Source: Roseospira visakhapatnamensis
Lineage (GTDB): Bacteria > Pseudomonadota > Alphaproteobacteria > Rhodospirillales > Rhodospirillaceae
DNA: 64,000 nucleotides
Assembly: GCF_014197915.1 (NCBI RefSeq)
Contig: NZ_JACIGK010000003.1
Location: 124,001-188,000, forward strand
Reading direction: 5' to 3'
Positions 20,943-28,515 of the stretch are shown here, in pieces. The position numbers and the translations under genes are program-made. The notes under the pieces were generated by a model. That model made no database searches. It had not been told where the DNA came from and saw only the letters and a list, made by a program, of their open reading frames with translations. Position 1 is the first letter of the stretch. Each line of letters starts with the position of its first letter.

Positions 20943-21643
20943 GCCTGCTGACCATCGAGGGGGTGACCGGCGGCTATGGCGGTGCCGACATCCTGCACGG
21001 CGTGGACCTGCGGGTCGGGCCGGGCGAGATCGTCGTCATCATCGGCCCCAACGGGGCCGGCAAGTCCACGCTCATGAAGGCGGCCTTCGGCCTGGTCACC
21101 ATCCGCGAGGGGGCGGTGCTGTTCGAGCGCCGCGACATCACCCGGCTGCGGCCCGACCAGATCGTGCGCGAGGGCGTGTCCTACGTGCCGCAGGAACGCA
21201 ACGTGTTTCCCTCCATGACGGTGCACGAGAACCTGGAGATGGGCGCGTTCATCCGCGACGATGACATCCGGCCGCAACTGGACAAGATTTATGACCTTTT
21301 CCCGCGTCTGGGGGAGCGCCGCGACCAGGTGGCCGGGTCCATGTCCGGGGGCGAGCGGCAGATGCTGGCCATGGGCCGGGCGCTGATGCTGGAACCCAAG
21401 CTGTTGTTGCTGGACGAGCCCACCGCCGGTCTGTCGCCGCTGTTCATGGATCAGACCTTCGAGCGGATTCAGAGCATCAATCGCACCGGCATCGGCATCC
21501 TGATGGTCGAACAGAACGCGAAACAGGCGCTGGCCATCTGCGATCGCGGGTACGTCCTGACCATGGGGCGCAACCGGGTCGAGGACACCGGCGCGAGTCT
21601 GCTGGCCAACAAGGACGTGGCCGAAATGTTCCTGGGCGGTTGA
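20939..21643 (+). CDS. livF: Branched-chain amino-acid ABC transporter ATP-binding protein LivF
   Basis: Second ATPase of the same importer, 234 residues. Walker [17 protein letters not shown], signature MSGGERQMLAMGRALM and Walker B LLLLDEPTAGLS are present. ATG 20939 overlaps the livG stop in an ATGA arrangement, with GGAGGA 10 bases upstream; an alternative ATG at 20930 lies too close to that site. Gene order G-F-H-M differs from the enterobacterial K-H-M-G-F order. Confidence 0.95.
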   Translation: MSLLTIEGVTGGYGGADILHGVDLRVGPGEIVVIIGPNGAGKSTLMKAAFGLVTIREGAVLFERRDITRLRPDQIVREGVSYVPQERNVFPSMTVHENLEMGAFIRDDDIRPQLDKIYDLFPRLGERRDQVAGSMSGGERQMLAMGRALMLEPKLLLLDEPTAGLSPLFMDQTFERIQSINRTGIGILMVEQNAKQALAICDRGYVLTMGRNRVEDTGASLLANKDVAEMFLGG

Positions 21644-21659
21644 TGAGGGGCGAGCGGCC

Positions 21660-22523
21660 ATGCTGATGGATTTCCTGCAAGTCGGCCTGTATGGCGTGGT
21701 GCTGGGAAGCATCCTCACCCTGGGGGCCATCGGGGTGTCGCTGATCTACGGCATCCTGCGCTTCGCGCATTTCGCCCATGGCGACCTGATGGCCCTGGGC
21801 GCCTACTTCGCCCTGTCGCTGGTGGTGGGTCTGGGCTTTCCGGTGTGGGCCTCGGCGCCCTTCGCCATCGTCGCCGCCGCCCTGGCGGCCATCGCCATCG
21901 ACCAGATCGTGTACCGGCGGCTCAGGCGGGTGGAGCCGGTCATTCTGCTGATTTCGTCGTTCGGGATCGCCATCGCCCTGCGCAGCATCATTCAGCTGGT
22001 CTGGGGGCCGCACAATCAGGTCTACGTCAAGGGCATCCAGATGCCATGGCGGGTCGGCGACCTGATCGTCAAGCCGGACCACGTGTGGATCGTCCTCGGC
22101 GCCGTGGTGCTGGTGATCGCCCTGCACCTGTTCCTGACCCGCACCAAGACCGGCAAGGCCATGCGCGCCATGAGCGACAACATGGACCTCGCCTTGGTCT
22201 CCGGCATCCCGGCGGAGCGCGTCATCATGGCCACCTGGGCCGTGGGGGGCGGCCTGGCGGCCGTCGCCGGCATCTTCCTGGCCATGGACACGCGCCTGCA
22301 TCCGGTGATGGGCTGGTCGGTGCTGCTGCCGGTGTTCGCCGCCGCCATCCTGGGCGGCATCGGCCGGCCCTATGGGGCCATCGCCGGCGGCATGGTGATC
22401 GGCATGGCCATGGAGCTGTCGACCATGATCATCGATCCCACCTACAAGCCCGCGGTGGCCTTCGGGTTGATGGTCCTGATGCTGATCGTCCGCCCGCAGG
22501 GCCTGTTCAAGGGGAACGCGTGA
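21660..22523 (+). CDS. livH: Branched-chain amino-acid ABC transporter permease LivH
   Basis: Inner-membrane permease subunit, 287 residues with about eight hydrophobic helices. LivH features: LYGVVLGSILTLGAIGVSLIYGILRFAHFAHGDL at the N-terminus, the cytoplasmic EAA-like loop around GKAMRAMSDNMDLALVSGI, and AAAILGGIGRPYGAIAGGMV. The ATG at 21660 follows GATGAGGGGCG. It overlaps livM by one base (TGATG). Confidence 0.95.
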   Translation: MLMDFLQVGLYGVVLGSILTLGAIGVSLIYGILRFAHFAHGDLMALGAYFALSLVVGLGFPVWASAPFAIVAAALAAIAIDQIVYRRLRRVEPVILLISSFGIAIALRSIIQLVWGPHNQVYVKGIQMPWRVGDLIVKPDHVWIVLGAVVLVIALHLFLTRTKTGKAMRAMSDNMDLALVSGIPAERVIMATWAVGGGLAAVAGIFLAMDTRLHPVMGWSVLLPVFAAAILGGIGRPYGAIAGGMVIGMAMELSTMIIDPTYKPAVAFGLMVLMLIVRPQGLFKGNA

Positions 22524-23563
22524 TGGAATGGGCGGGGCTTCTGACCTACGGGGTCTTCTTCGTCACCGTTGCCGGCATCTACGCGGTGCTGACGCTGGGG
22601 CTCAATGTCCAGTTCGGCTTCACGGGGCAGATCAACATCGGCATCGCCGGCTTCTTCGCCGTCGGCGCCTACACCTCGGCGATCCTCACCACGGCGGCGT
22701 CCGACCATCATCTGGGCGGCTTCGGTCTGCCGTTCCCGATCGGCGTGGCCGGGGCGATGGTGGCGTCGGCCCTGGTGGCGGTGGTCATCGGCTGGGTGAC
22801 CATGCGCTTGCGCACGGACTACCTGGCCATCGCCACCATCGGCATCGCCGAGATCATCCGCCTTGCCCTCAAGAACGAAGAGTGGCTGACCAACGGCGTG
22901 CGTGGCGTGCCGGCCATCCCGCGCCCCTTCTCGGAGACCCTGGAGTTCGACACGCTGGCGGGCTTGGCGGGCCTGTTGCCGGACCCCCTGGAGGCCACCG
23001 TGTTGGAGGTCCTGTCCGGTCCCCTGGGGGCCGCCGTGTTGGAGGTTCTGTCCGGTCCCCTGGTGTCCCTGGTGGTGGTGCTGGTCTTCCTGGCGCTGGC
23101 CTGGTGGATGGTGGAACGCGCGCGTGTCTCGCCCTGGGGCCGGGTGCTGCGCGCCATCCGCGAGAACGAGGACGGGGTGCGCGCCGCCGGCAAGGACGTG
23201 GTCCGCTGCCGCTTGCAGGCGTTCGTGCTGGGATCGGCCATCATGGGCATGGCCGGCGCGCTCTACGCCAACTTCGTCGGCTTCATCAGCCCCGAGGCGT
23301 TCCTGCCGCTGTACGGGACGTTCCTGGTGTGGGTGATGCTGATCGCCGGCGGCGCGGGCAACAACACGGGGGCGCTTGTTGGCGCGTTCGTGATCTGGCT
23401 GCTGTGGTCGGCCACGCAGTTCCTGACCGATGCCCTGGGCGCCGAGTACGCCACCCAGGCCGGGGCGCTGCGCGTGCTGCTGATCGGGGTGCTGCTGCAG
23501 GTGATCCTGATCCTGCGGCCGCAGGGCCTGGTGCCGGAGAACGGCCGCAAAGGGCGTCATTAG
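22523..23563 (+). CDS. livM: Branched-chain amino-acid ABC transporter permease LivM with an internal 12-residue duplication
   Basis: Second permease of the importer, 346 residues. LivM signatures: LTLGLNVQFGFTGQINIGIAGFFAVGAYT, DYLAIATIGIAEIIRL, GVRGVPAIPRPF (periplasmic loop) and GRVLRAIRENEDGVRAAGKDV. Near residues 157-184 a 36-bp tandem duplication encodes TVLEVLSGPLGA then AVLEVLSGPLVS. The TAG stop (23561-23563) is the first three bases of copy 2 of the palindromic repeat. No periplasmic binding protein (livJ/K) follows. Confidence 0.94.
   Translation: MEWAGLLTYGVFFVTVAGIYAVLTLGLNVQFGFTGQINIGIAGFFAVGAYTSAILTTAASDHHLGGFGLPFPIGVAGAMVASALVAVVIGWVTMRLRTDYLAIATIGIAEIIRLALKNEEWLTNGVRGVPAIPRPFSETLEFDTLAGLAGLLPDPLEATVLEVLSGPLGAAVLEVLSGPLVSLVVVLVFLALAWWMVERARVSPWGRVLRAIRENEDGVRAAGKDVVRCRLQAFVLGSAIMGMAGALYANFVGFISPEAFLPLYGTFLVWVMLIAGGAGNNTGALVGAFVIWLLWSATQFLTDALGAEYATQAGALRVLLIGVLLQVILILRPQGLVPENGRKGRH
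22995..23066 (+). repeat. 36-bp tandem duplication inside livM
   Basis: Two adjacent copies of a 36-base unit containing GTGTTGGAGGTCCTGTCCGG and GTGTTGGAGGTTCTGTCCGG (starting at 23000 and 23036), with very few differences. The insert stays in frame and adds 12 residues to the periplasmic loop region of the permease. The near identity suggests a recent duplication. Confidence 0.85.
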
Positions 23564-23635
23564 TGCACTGATCCAGACAAAAGATGCAGTCCGCATTCTG
23601 TTGTCTGGATCGGTGCACTCGGTGAGTCGCTGCAC
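23561..23635. repeat. Palindromic MITE/REP-like element, copy 2 (degenerate)
   Basis: The first 42 bases, TAGTGCACTGATCCAGACAA and on through GATGCAGTCCGCATTCT, match copy 1 (12957-13020) almost base for base. They are closed by TTGTCTGGATCGGTGCAC, forming hairpin A. Hairpin B is reduced to GTCGCTGCAC (23626-23635), the outer part of its right arm. Again the element begins exactly at the TAG stop of the preceding gene (livM). It marks the left edge of an accessory segment. Confidence 0.85.
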
Positions 23636-23783
23636 ACCACCTCAAAAGGCTTGTCCCCCTGGTTCTGGCGATCGCATTATGGTCGTTCCCCACGGACAAC
23701 GAACGCGTTCCGTGATGGGCCTCCCTGAGTCAGACGGACAAGCCGACAGGGGATACACCTCATTCATATGGTTGGAGGCCGCC

Positions 23784-24467
23784 ATGGTTGGAGGCAGCAG
23801 TGCAGCACGCGCCCCTAGCACGGGCACCCTGCCCAGCATGATCCGGGCCGGGGATATCATGATCAAGCACCGGCACGGCCTGGGCATGACGGGGGTCGCC
23901 ATCCAGATCGGTCAGGTGTTCAGCAAGGGAAAGTCGAAGTTCATCCACGCCGGCATCGCCTGTTCCCCGACGGAAATCATTGAAATGAGCGGCGATGGCC
24001 TGCACAGGAACAGCCTGACGGGTGGCAACGCGATCTACACATACGACGTGTTCCGTTGCGGACTCAGTGGTATTCGTGCCGGCGCTGCCGAAACCGCCAT
24101 CATGCTGTACGAGGGCGTGCGCGCCGGAGGCTTCGACCTGCCTTATACCATCAAGGGCGCGGCCAAGTCTCTCGGCCGGGGGACGGCCGTTTCCTCCCAG
24201 GATCGCATCAACATCGCCCTCGACAATCTCCTTGCGGGCGGGTCGAAGGCGTTTTTTTGTTCGGGACACGTGGTGTACTGCTATCTCGTCGCCATGGAGC
24301 AGGCCAACATCGCCGTCCAGGGATCGTTTCCCCTTCAGAGCATGCAGGGCATGTTCGGCTACGAAAGCATCAGTTACAACCCGTCCTATCTCCATGATCA
24401 TCTCAGCAAGAACAGCAACTTTGGTTTCATGGGCACGTTCCAGGGATGCCGATTCTTGCGCCTGTGA
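23784..24467 (+). CDS. Probable permuted papain-like (YiiX/NlpC-P60-type) cysteine hydrolase
   Basis: 227-residue protein of uncertain function. It has the order of elements seen in circularly permuted papain-like enzymes (YaeF/YiiX, C92-like): RAGDIMIKHR at residues 21-30, then a His in KFIHAGIA (His55), and later a Cys in AFFCSGHVV (Cys159). The typical strand pattern EIIEMSGDGLHRNSL lies between. I infer a His-before-Cys catalytic pair. No signal peptide is evident. ATG 23784 has GGAGG 5 bases upstream; the frame is open further upstream without support. The base composition is less GC-rich than neighbours. It sits alone between repeat copy 2 and an IS630 remnant, suggesting acquisition. 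It could be a lipid- or peptidoglycan-directed hydrolase, including a toxin. Confidence 0.6.
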   Translation: MVGGSSAARAPSTGTLPSMIRAGDIMIKHRHGLGMTGVAIQIGQVFSKGKSKFIHAGIACSPTEIIEMSGDGLHRNSLTGGNAIYTYDVFRCGLSGIRAGAAETAIMLYEGVRAGGFDLPYTIKGAAKSLGRGTAVSSQDRINIALDNLLAGGSKAFFCSGHVVYCYLVAMEQANIAVQGSFPLQSMQGMFGYESISYNPSYLHDHLSKNSNFGFMGTFQGCRFLRL

Positions 24468-24512
24468 TCGTGGCTGGAGTCGGAAGAGGACAGTGTTCGA
24501 TACAAGCAGGTG

Positions 24513-24780
24513 ATACCAGCGGCATCAGACATTGACGCTCGCCCATTGTCTTCTGGTGATTGAGGGAACGACCTCAGGTTTATTGACGAAGGCGTTCCAG
24601 GCGTCGCAACAGGCGTCGACGATCTGGTCGTATCCGTCGAAGACCCGATGTGCGAGGACGTTCTGGCGCAGGTACTGCCAGACGTTTTCGACCGGGTTCA
24701 GTTCGGGCGCATAGGCCGGCAGGATCAGGAGCGAGATGTTCTGGGGTACGGTCAAGTCGCGGTCCGCCTTGTGCCCGCCG
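24513..24780 (-). mobile_element. IS630-family insertion sequence remnant (3' end of transposase plus one terminal repeat)
   Basis: The - strand frame ending at 24525 encodes the C-terminal part of an IS630-type DDE transposase: DLTVPQNISLLILPAYAPEL, then NPVENVWQYLRQNVL, HRVFDGYDQIVDACCDAW and a short tail. Only the final third (about 80 residues, including the last catalytic acid in NPVENVW) is left. Upstream codons read into unrelated sequence antisense to the acetyltransferase gene. The adjacent ATACCAGCGGCATCAGACAT at 24513 resembles a terminal inverted repeat. The other end of the IS is missing, so it is immobile. Confidence 0.85.
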
Positions 24781-24825
24781 GCCCCCGGTTCCTTGTTGGC
24801 AATCCCTGCTCGCCGCTCGCTTGCG

Positions 24826-25398
24826 TCAGGCGGGCGGCGTGCCCGCGCCAATCTCCCGTTGCATGTACAGGGTATCCAGCCAGCGTCCGTTCTTGCGTCC
24901 CACCGCGACGAGGGTGCCGACCACCTGGAACCCCAGGCGCCGATGGAGCGCCACCGACGCCTCCGACCCCGGACTGGTGATCACGGCGATCATCTGATGG
25001 ATATCGCCCCGCGCTTGGCACCGGTCGATCAGATCCGCCAGAAGGCGCGTGCCCAGGCCCTGGCCGGCGGCCTGGGGGGCCAGGTAGATGCTGTCCTCGA
25101 CGGTATGGCGATAGGCCGCGCGCGCCCGGAATGGTCCCGCGTAGGCATACCCCAGCAGCGCGCCGGTGGCCGCCGCGCGGGCCGTCAGGTAGGGAAGATG
25201 CTGGTCGCGAACGGCGGCGATACGTAGGGCCATCTCGTCGACCGGGGGCGGCTCTGTCTCGAACGTCGCGGTGCCGTGGCGGACATGATGGGCATAGAGG
25301 GCCTGAATATCGGCGGCGTCGCGCGCGGTGGCCTCCGCGATGTGGACCGCCGGCGGGGGACGCGTGGTGGAGACGGGGGATGCGGGATCGACGGACAT
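24826..25398 (-). CDS. GNAT N-acetyltransferase, phosphinothricin/MnaT-like
   Basis: 190-residue acetyl-CoA-dependent N-acetyltransferase. The N-terminal motif ATARDAADIQALYAHHV and the sequence FRARAAYRHTVEDSIYLAP match the phosphinothricin/methionine sulfoximine acetyltransferase subfamily. The acetyl-CoA loop GQGLGTRLLADLI and the C-terminal SVALHRRLGFQVVGTL/VGRKNGRWLDTLYMQR fit as well. Members detoxify amino-acid analogues or acetylate L-amino acids, so the substrate here is not certain. The first 17 residues are Pro-rich and may be an over-extended start. The IS630 remnant lies just past its 3' end. Confidence 0.88.
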   Translation of the reverse strand: MSVDPASPVSTTRPPPAVHIAEATARDAADIQALYAHHVRHGTATFETEPPPVDEMALRIAAVRDQHLPYLTARAAATGALLGYAYAGPFRARAAYRHTVEDSIYLAPQAAGQGLGTRLLADLIDRCQARGDIHQMIAVITSPGSEASVALHRRLGFQVVGTLVAVGRKNGRWLDTLYMQREIGAGTPPA

Positions 25399-25453
25399 CG
25401 ACGACTGCTGAGCCTTTGTGACACGAGAGTCAAGACGCGGGCGCCGCAGCGCC

Positions 25454-25484
25454 TGCTGCCGTCAAGGGCGCATCCCCTTGACGG
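25454..25484 (-). terminator. Possible stem-loop at the end of the dpp-like operon
   Basis: An inverted repeat (CGCCGTCAAGGGG with CCCTTGACGGC) spans the last codons and stop of the DppF-like gene. It could end the operon transcript. A T-tract is not seen, so Rho-independent termination is uncertain. Confidence 0.35.
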
Positions 25485-26529
25485 CGTCGCCGCCCTCAGG
25501 CGACAGCCGTCCCTCCTCCGCCGCGTGGCAGGCCACCTGGCCGGGGCCGTCCTGCCGCAACGCCGGGCGCTCCCGCCGGCAGCGGTCGTTCGCCAGGGGG
25601 CAGCGGGTGTGAAAGGCGCAGCCCGACGGCGGATCCAGGGGGCTCGGCACCTCGCCGGCCATGGGGCGGCGGTCGCGGTCGGGGTGACGCAGGTCGGGCA
25701 CCGTCTCCATCAGCAGGCGGGTGTAGGGGTGGCGGGGCCGGGCGAACAGCGTGTCCGCCGGGGCCACCTCGCACAGCCGGCCCAGATACATCACGCCGAT
25801 GGTGTCGGCTATGAAGCGCACCACCGCCAGGTCATGGGTGATGATCAGGTAGGTGAGTCCGAGATCCCGCTGAAGATCGCGCAGCAGGTTGAGGATCTGG
25901 GCCTGCACCGAGACGTCGAGGGCGCTGGTGGGCTCGTCGCACACCAGGAAGTGCGGGCTGGACGCCAGGCCCCGGGCGATGGAAATCCGTTGCCGCTGAC
26001 CACCCGAGAACTCGTGCGGGAAGCGCTCGGCGTCGGCGGCGCGCAGGCCCACGTGCTCCAGCAGCTCGGCCACCCGGCGGCGGATGGCGGCCGGGTCGTC
26101 CAGCAGGCCGTGGGCGCGCAGGGGCTCGGCGATGATGCGGCCCACCCGCCAGCGCGGATTGAGGCTGGCGAACGGGTCCTGGAAGATCATCTGCATGCGC
26201 CGGCGCGCCGAGGCCAGGGCGCGCCGGTCGGTCAGGCGGCCGATGTCGGTGCCCTCGAACACCAGGTCCCCGGCCGTCGGCCGGTAGAGCGTCACCAGCA
26301 GGCGCGCGACCGTCGACTTGCCGCACCCCGACTCGCCCACCAGCGCCGTGGTGCGGCCGCGCGCGATGTCCAGGTCCAGCCCGTCCACGGCCTTCAGGAC
26401 CTGCCGCGAGCGGCCCTCGATCAGGCGCGTCAACAGCGGCGGCGAGACGTCGAAGTGCTTGGTCAGCCCCCGCAGGCGCACCAGCACCGGATCGCCCTCG
26501 GCGACTGTCTCTTCATCACGGGGACTCAT
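25462..26529 (-). CDS. Dipeptide/oligopeptide ABC transporter ATP-binding protein (DppF/OppF-like)
   Basis: 355-residue ATPase of a peptide/nickel-type importer. Walker A GESGCGKSTVARLLV, signature FSGGQRQRISIARGL, Walker B FLVCDEPTSALDVS, and the C-terminal oligopeptide-binding domain with its Cys-rich iron-sulfur-type motif (SGCAFHTRCPLANDRCRRE) are present. ATG 26529 overlaps the stop of the D subunit in an ATGA arrangement. It is last in the B-C-D-F operon. Hairpin sequence GCCGTCAAGGG/CCCCTTGACGGC overlaps the stop. Confidence 0.94.
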   Translation of the reverse strand: MSPRDEETVAEGDPVLVRLRGLTKHFDVSPPLLTRLIEGRSRQVLKAVDGLDLDIARGRTTALVGESGCGKSTVARLLVTLYRPTAGDLVFEGTDIGRLTDRRALASARRRMQMIFQDPFASLNPRWRVGRIIAEPLRAHGLLDDPAAIRRRVAELLEHVGLRAADAERFPHEFSGGQRQRISIARGLASSPHFLVCDEPTSALDVSVQAQILNLLRDLQRDLGLTYLIITHDLAVVRFIADTIGVMYLGRLCEVAPADTLFARPRHPYTRLLMETVPDLRHPDRDRRPMAGEVPSPLDPPSGCAFHTRCPLANDRCRRERPALRQDGPGQVACHAAEEGRLSPEGGDAVKGMRP

Positions 26530-27506
26530 GCGGCATCACCGTCCGGGCTCCGGACCCAGCAGGCCGTGGCCAGGGGCGGCCGGGCAACCAGGGGGGGCCG
26601 CTCGGACGTGCAGCGCTCCACCGCCAGCGGACAGCGGGGGTGGAAGGCACAGCCCGGCGGCACGGCCCGGGGCGCGGGCATCGCGCCCTCGATCTGGTCC
26701 AGCCGGACCGGCCGGGCGTGCATGGTGGGAATGCACCCCATCAGGCCCTCCGTATAGGGATGGCGGGGCCGGTTGACCAGGTCGTCGACCGGCCCGGTCT
26801 CGACCAGTCGGCCGGCGTACATCACCGCCACGCGATCGGCGGTCTCGGCGATCACCCCCATGTCGTGGGTGATCAGCATCACCGCCGTGCCGTGCTCCCG
26901 GCACAGGCGCTTCAGCAAGGCGGTGATCTGCGCCTGAATGGAGACATCCAGGGCGGTGGTGGGCTCGTCGGCGATGATCAGACGCGGGTTGGCGCACAAC
27001 GCCAGCGCGATCACCACCCGCTGGCGCATGCCGCCCGAGAACTGGTGCGGCCAGGCATCCAGGCGGTCGGCGGCCGCCGGAATGCCCACCTCGCCCAGCA
27101 GCTCCAGCGCCCGCGCGCGGGCCTGCTTCTCGGTCATGTCCAGGTGGGTTCGGATGGTCTCGGTCAACTGGCGCCCCACGGTGTAGAGCGGGTTGAGGCT
27201 GGTCAACGGATCCTGGAACACCGCGCCGATGCGCCGACCGCGCACCCGACGCCATTGGTCCCCTGAGAGGGTGTCCAGCCGCTCGCCCTCCAGATGGACG
27301 GTGCCGTCGACGATGCGGCCGGGCGGTTCAAGGAGGCCGATGATGGCCGCCCCGGTCTGGGACTTGCCGGCGCCGGACTCACCGACGACCCCCAGCACCT
27401 CGCCGGGCACGATGTCCAGCGACACGCCGTCCACCACGCGCAGGGCACCGCGCCGGGTGGGGAACTCGACGATCAGGTCACGGACGCTCAGAAGAGACTC
27501 GGTCAT
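26526..27506 (-). CDS. Dipeptide/oligopeptide ABC transporter ATP-binding protein (DppD/OppD-like)
   Basis: 326-residue ATPase partner of the F subunit. Walker A GESGAGKSQTGAAIIG, signature FSGGMRQRVVIALAL, Walker B LIIADEPTTALDVS and the C-terminal PPGCAFHPRCPLAVERC motif of the oligopeptide/nickel ATPases are present. ATG 27506 gives MTESLLSVRDLIVEF. It lies 10 bases after the C-subunit stop. Confidence 0.95.
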   Translation of the reverse strand: MTESLLSVRDLIVEFPTRRGALRVVDGVSLDIVPGEVLGVVGESGAGKSQTGAAIIGLLEPPGRIVDGTVHLEGERLDTLSGDQWRRVRGRRIGAVFQDPLTSLNPLYTVGRQLTETIRTHLDMTEKQARARALELLGEVGIPAAADRLDAWPHQFSGGMRQRVVIALALCANPRLIIADEPTTALDVSIQAQITALLKRLCREHGTAVMLITHDMGVIAETADRVAVMYAGRLVETGPVDDLVNRPRHPYTEGLMGCIPTMHARPVRLDQIEGAMPAPRAVPPGCAFHPRCPLAVERCTSERPPLVARPPLATACWVRSPDGDAA

Positions 27507-27516
27507 GCCCTGTCCC

Positions 27517-28515
27517 TCACCGCAGCTTGGGGTTCAGGGCGTCGCGCAACCAGTCGCCCAGCAGGTTGACCGACAGCACCAGCAGCACCAGGGCGAGGCC
27601 CGGGAACACCGTGATCCACCACTCGCCGGAGAACAGGAAGTCGTTGCCGATGCGGATCAGCGTGCCCAGGGACGGCTCGGTGGGGGGCAGGCCCACGCCC
27701 AGGAAGGACAGCGTGGCCTCGGTGATGACGGCCACCGCCAGATGAATGGTGGCGATCACCAGCACCGGCCCCATGACGTTGGGCAGCACGTGGCGCAGCG
27801 CGATCAATCCCGGATGCAGGCCCATGATGATGGCGGCCATCACGTACTCGCGATTCTTCTCCACCATGGTGGAGCCTCGCACGGTGCGCGCGTACTGCAC
27901 CCATCCCGACACACCGATGGCGAAGATGATCACATAGATCGCCATGTCGTGATGGAGGTCGCGCGGCAGCAGGCCCCGGGCCACGCCATCCACCAGGAGG
28001 GCGATCAGGATGGCCGGAAACGAGAGCTGCACATCGGCCACGCGCATGATCAGCGCGTCCACCCAGCCGCCGGCATAGCCGGCCAGCAGGCCCAGGCCCA
28101 CGCCCAGGAGCATGGCGAACACCACCGACGCCGCGCCCACGGCCAGGGAGATGCGCATGCCATAGAGAATCGCCGACAGCAGGTCGCGGCCCTGGTCGTC
28201 GGTCCCCAGCGGGAACACGGACTCGCCGCCCTCCGCCCACATCGGCGGCGTGAAGGCGGCCATCAGGTCCAGGGTTTCCAGCGCGAACGGGTCGGTGGGC
28301 GCGACCAGCGGCGCGGCCAGCGACGCGCCGATCAGCAGCACGGCCACCAGCGCGGCCACCAGCGTCACCGGAGACCGCCGGAAGGAGTAGAAGACGTCGG
28401 AGTCCAGGGCCCGGACTAGCGCGCCCGTCACGCCGGTCCGACGCGGCGCCGCCAGGTCGGAGGACGCCGGCACCACGGGTTCGCCGGTCGTGGGCCGGGC
28501 GCGAGGGCGCGTCAT
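27517..28515 (-). CDS. Dipeptide/oligopeptide ABC transporter permease (DppC/OppC-like)
   Basis: 332-residue inner-membrane permease. It has an N-terminal helix (LVAALVAVLLIGASLAAPLVAP), the FPLGTDDQGRDLLSAILYG motif typical of the C permeases, and the cytoplasmic coupling loop YVMAAIIMGLHPGLIALRHVLPN. ATG 28515 overlaps the B-subunit stop by 4 bases. The first 40 residues are Pro/Arg-rich and longer than in most homologues. The ATG at 28515 is nevertheless the natural start because of the overlap. Confidence 0.94.
   Translation of the reverse strand: MTRPRARPTTGEPVVPASSDLAAPRRTGVTGALVRALDSDVFYSFRRSPVTLVAALVAVLLIGASLAAPLVAPTDPFALETLDLMAAFTPPMWAEGGESVFPLGTDDQGRDLLSAILYGMRISLAVGAASVVFAMLLGVGLGLLAGYAGGWVDALIMRVADVQLSFPAILIALLVDGVARGLLPRDLHHDMAIYVIIFAIGVSGWVQYARTVRGSTMVEKNREYVMAAIIMGLHPGLIALRHVLPNVMGPVLVIATIHLAVAVITEATLSFLGVGLPPTEPSLGTLIRIGNDFLFSGEWWITVFPGLALVLLVLSVNLLGDWLRDALNPKLR

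Noticed and set aside
24826-25398. Possible phosphinothricin resistance gene
   Set aside because: The subfamily match is clear, but many such enzymes acetylate methionine analogues or other amines; sequence alone does not support a resistance phenotype.
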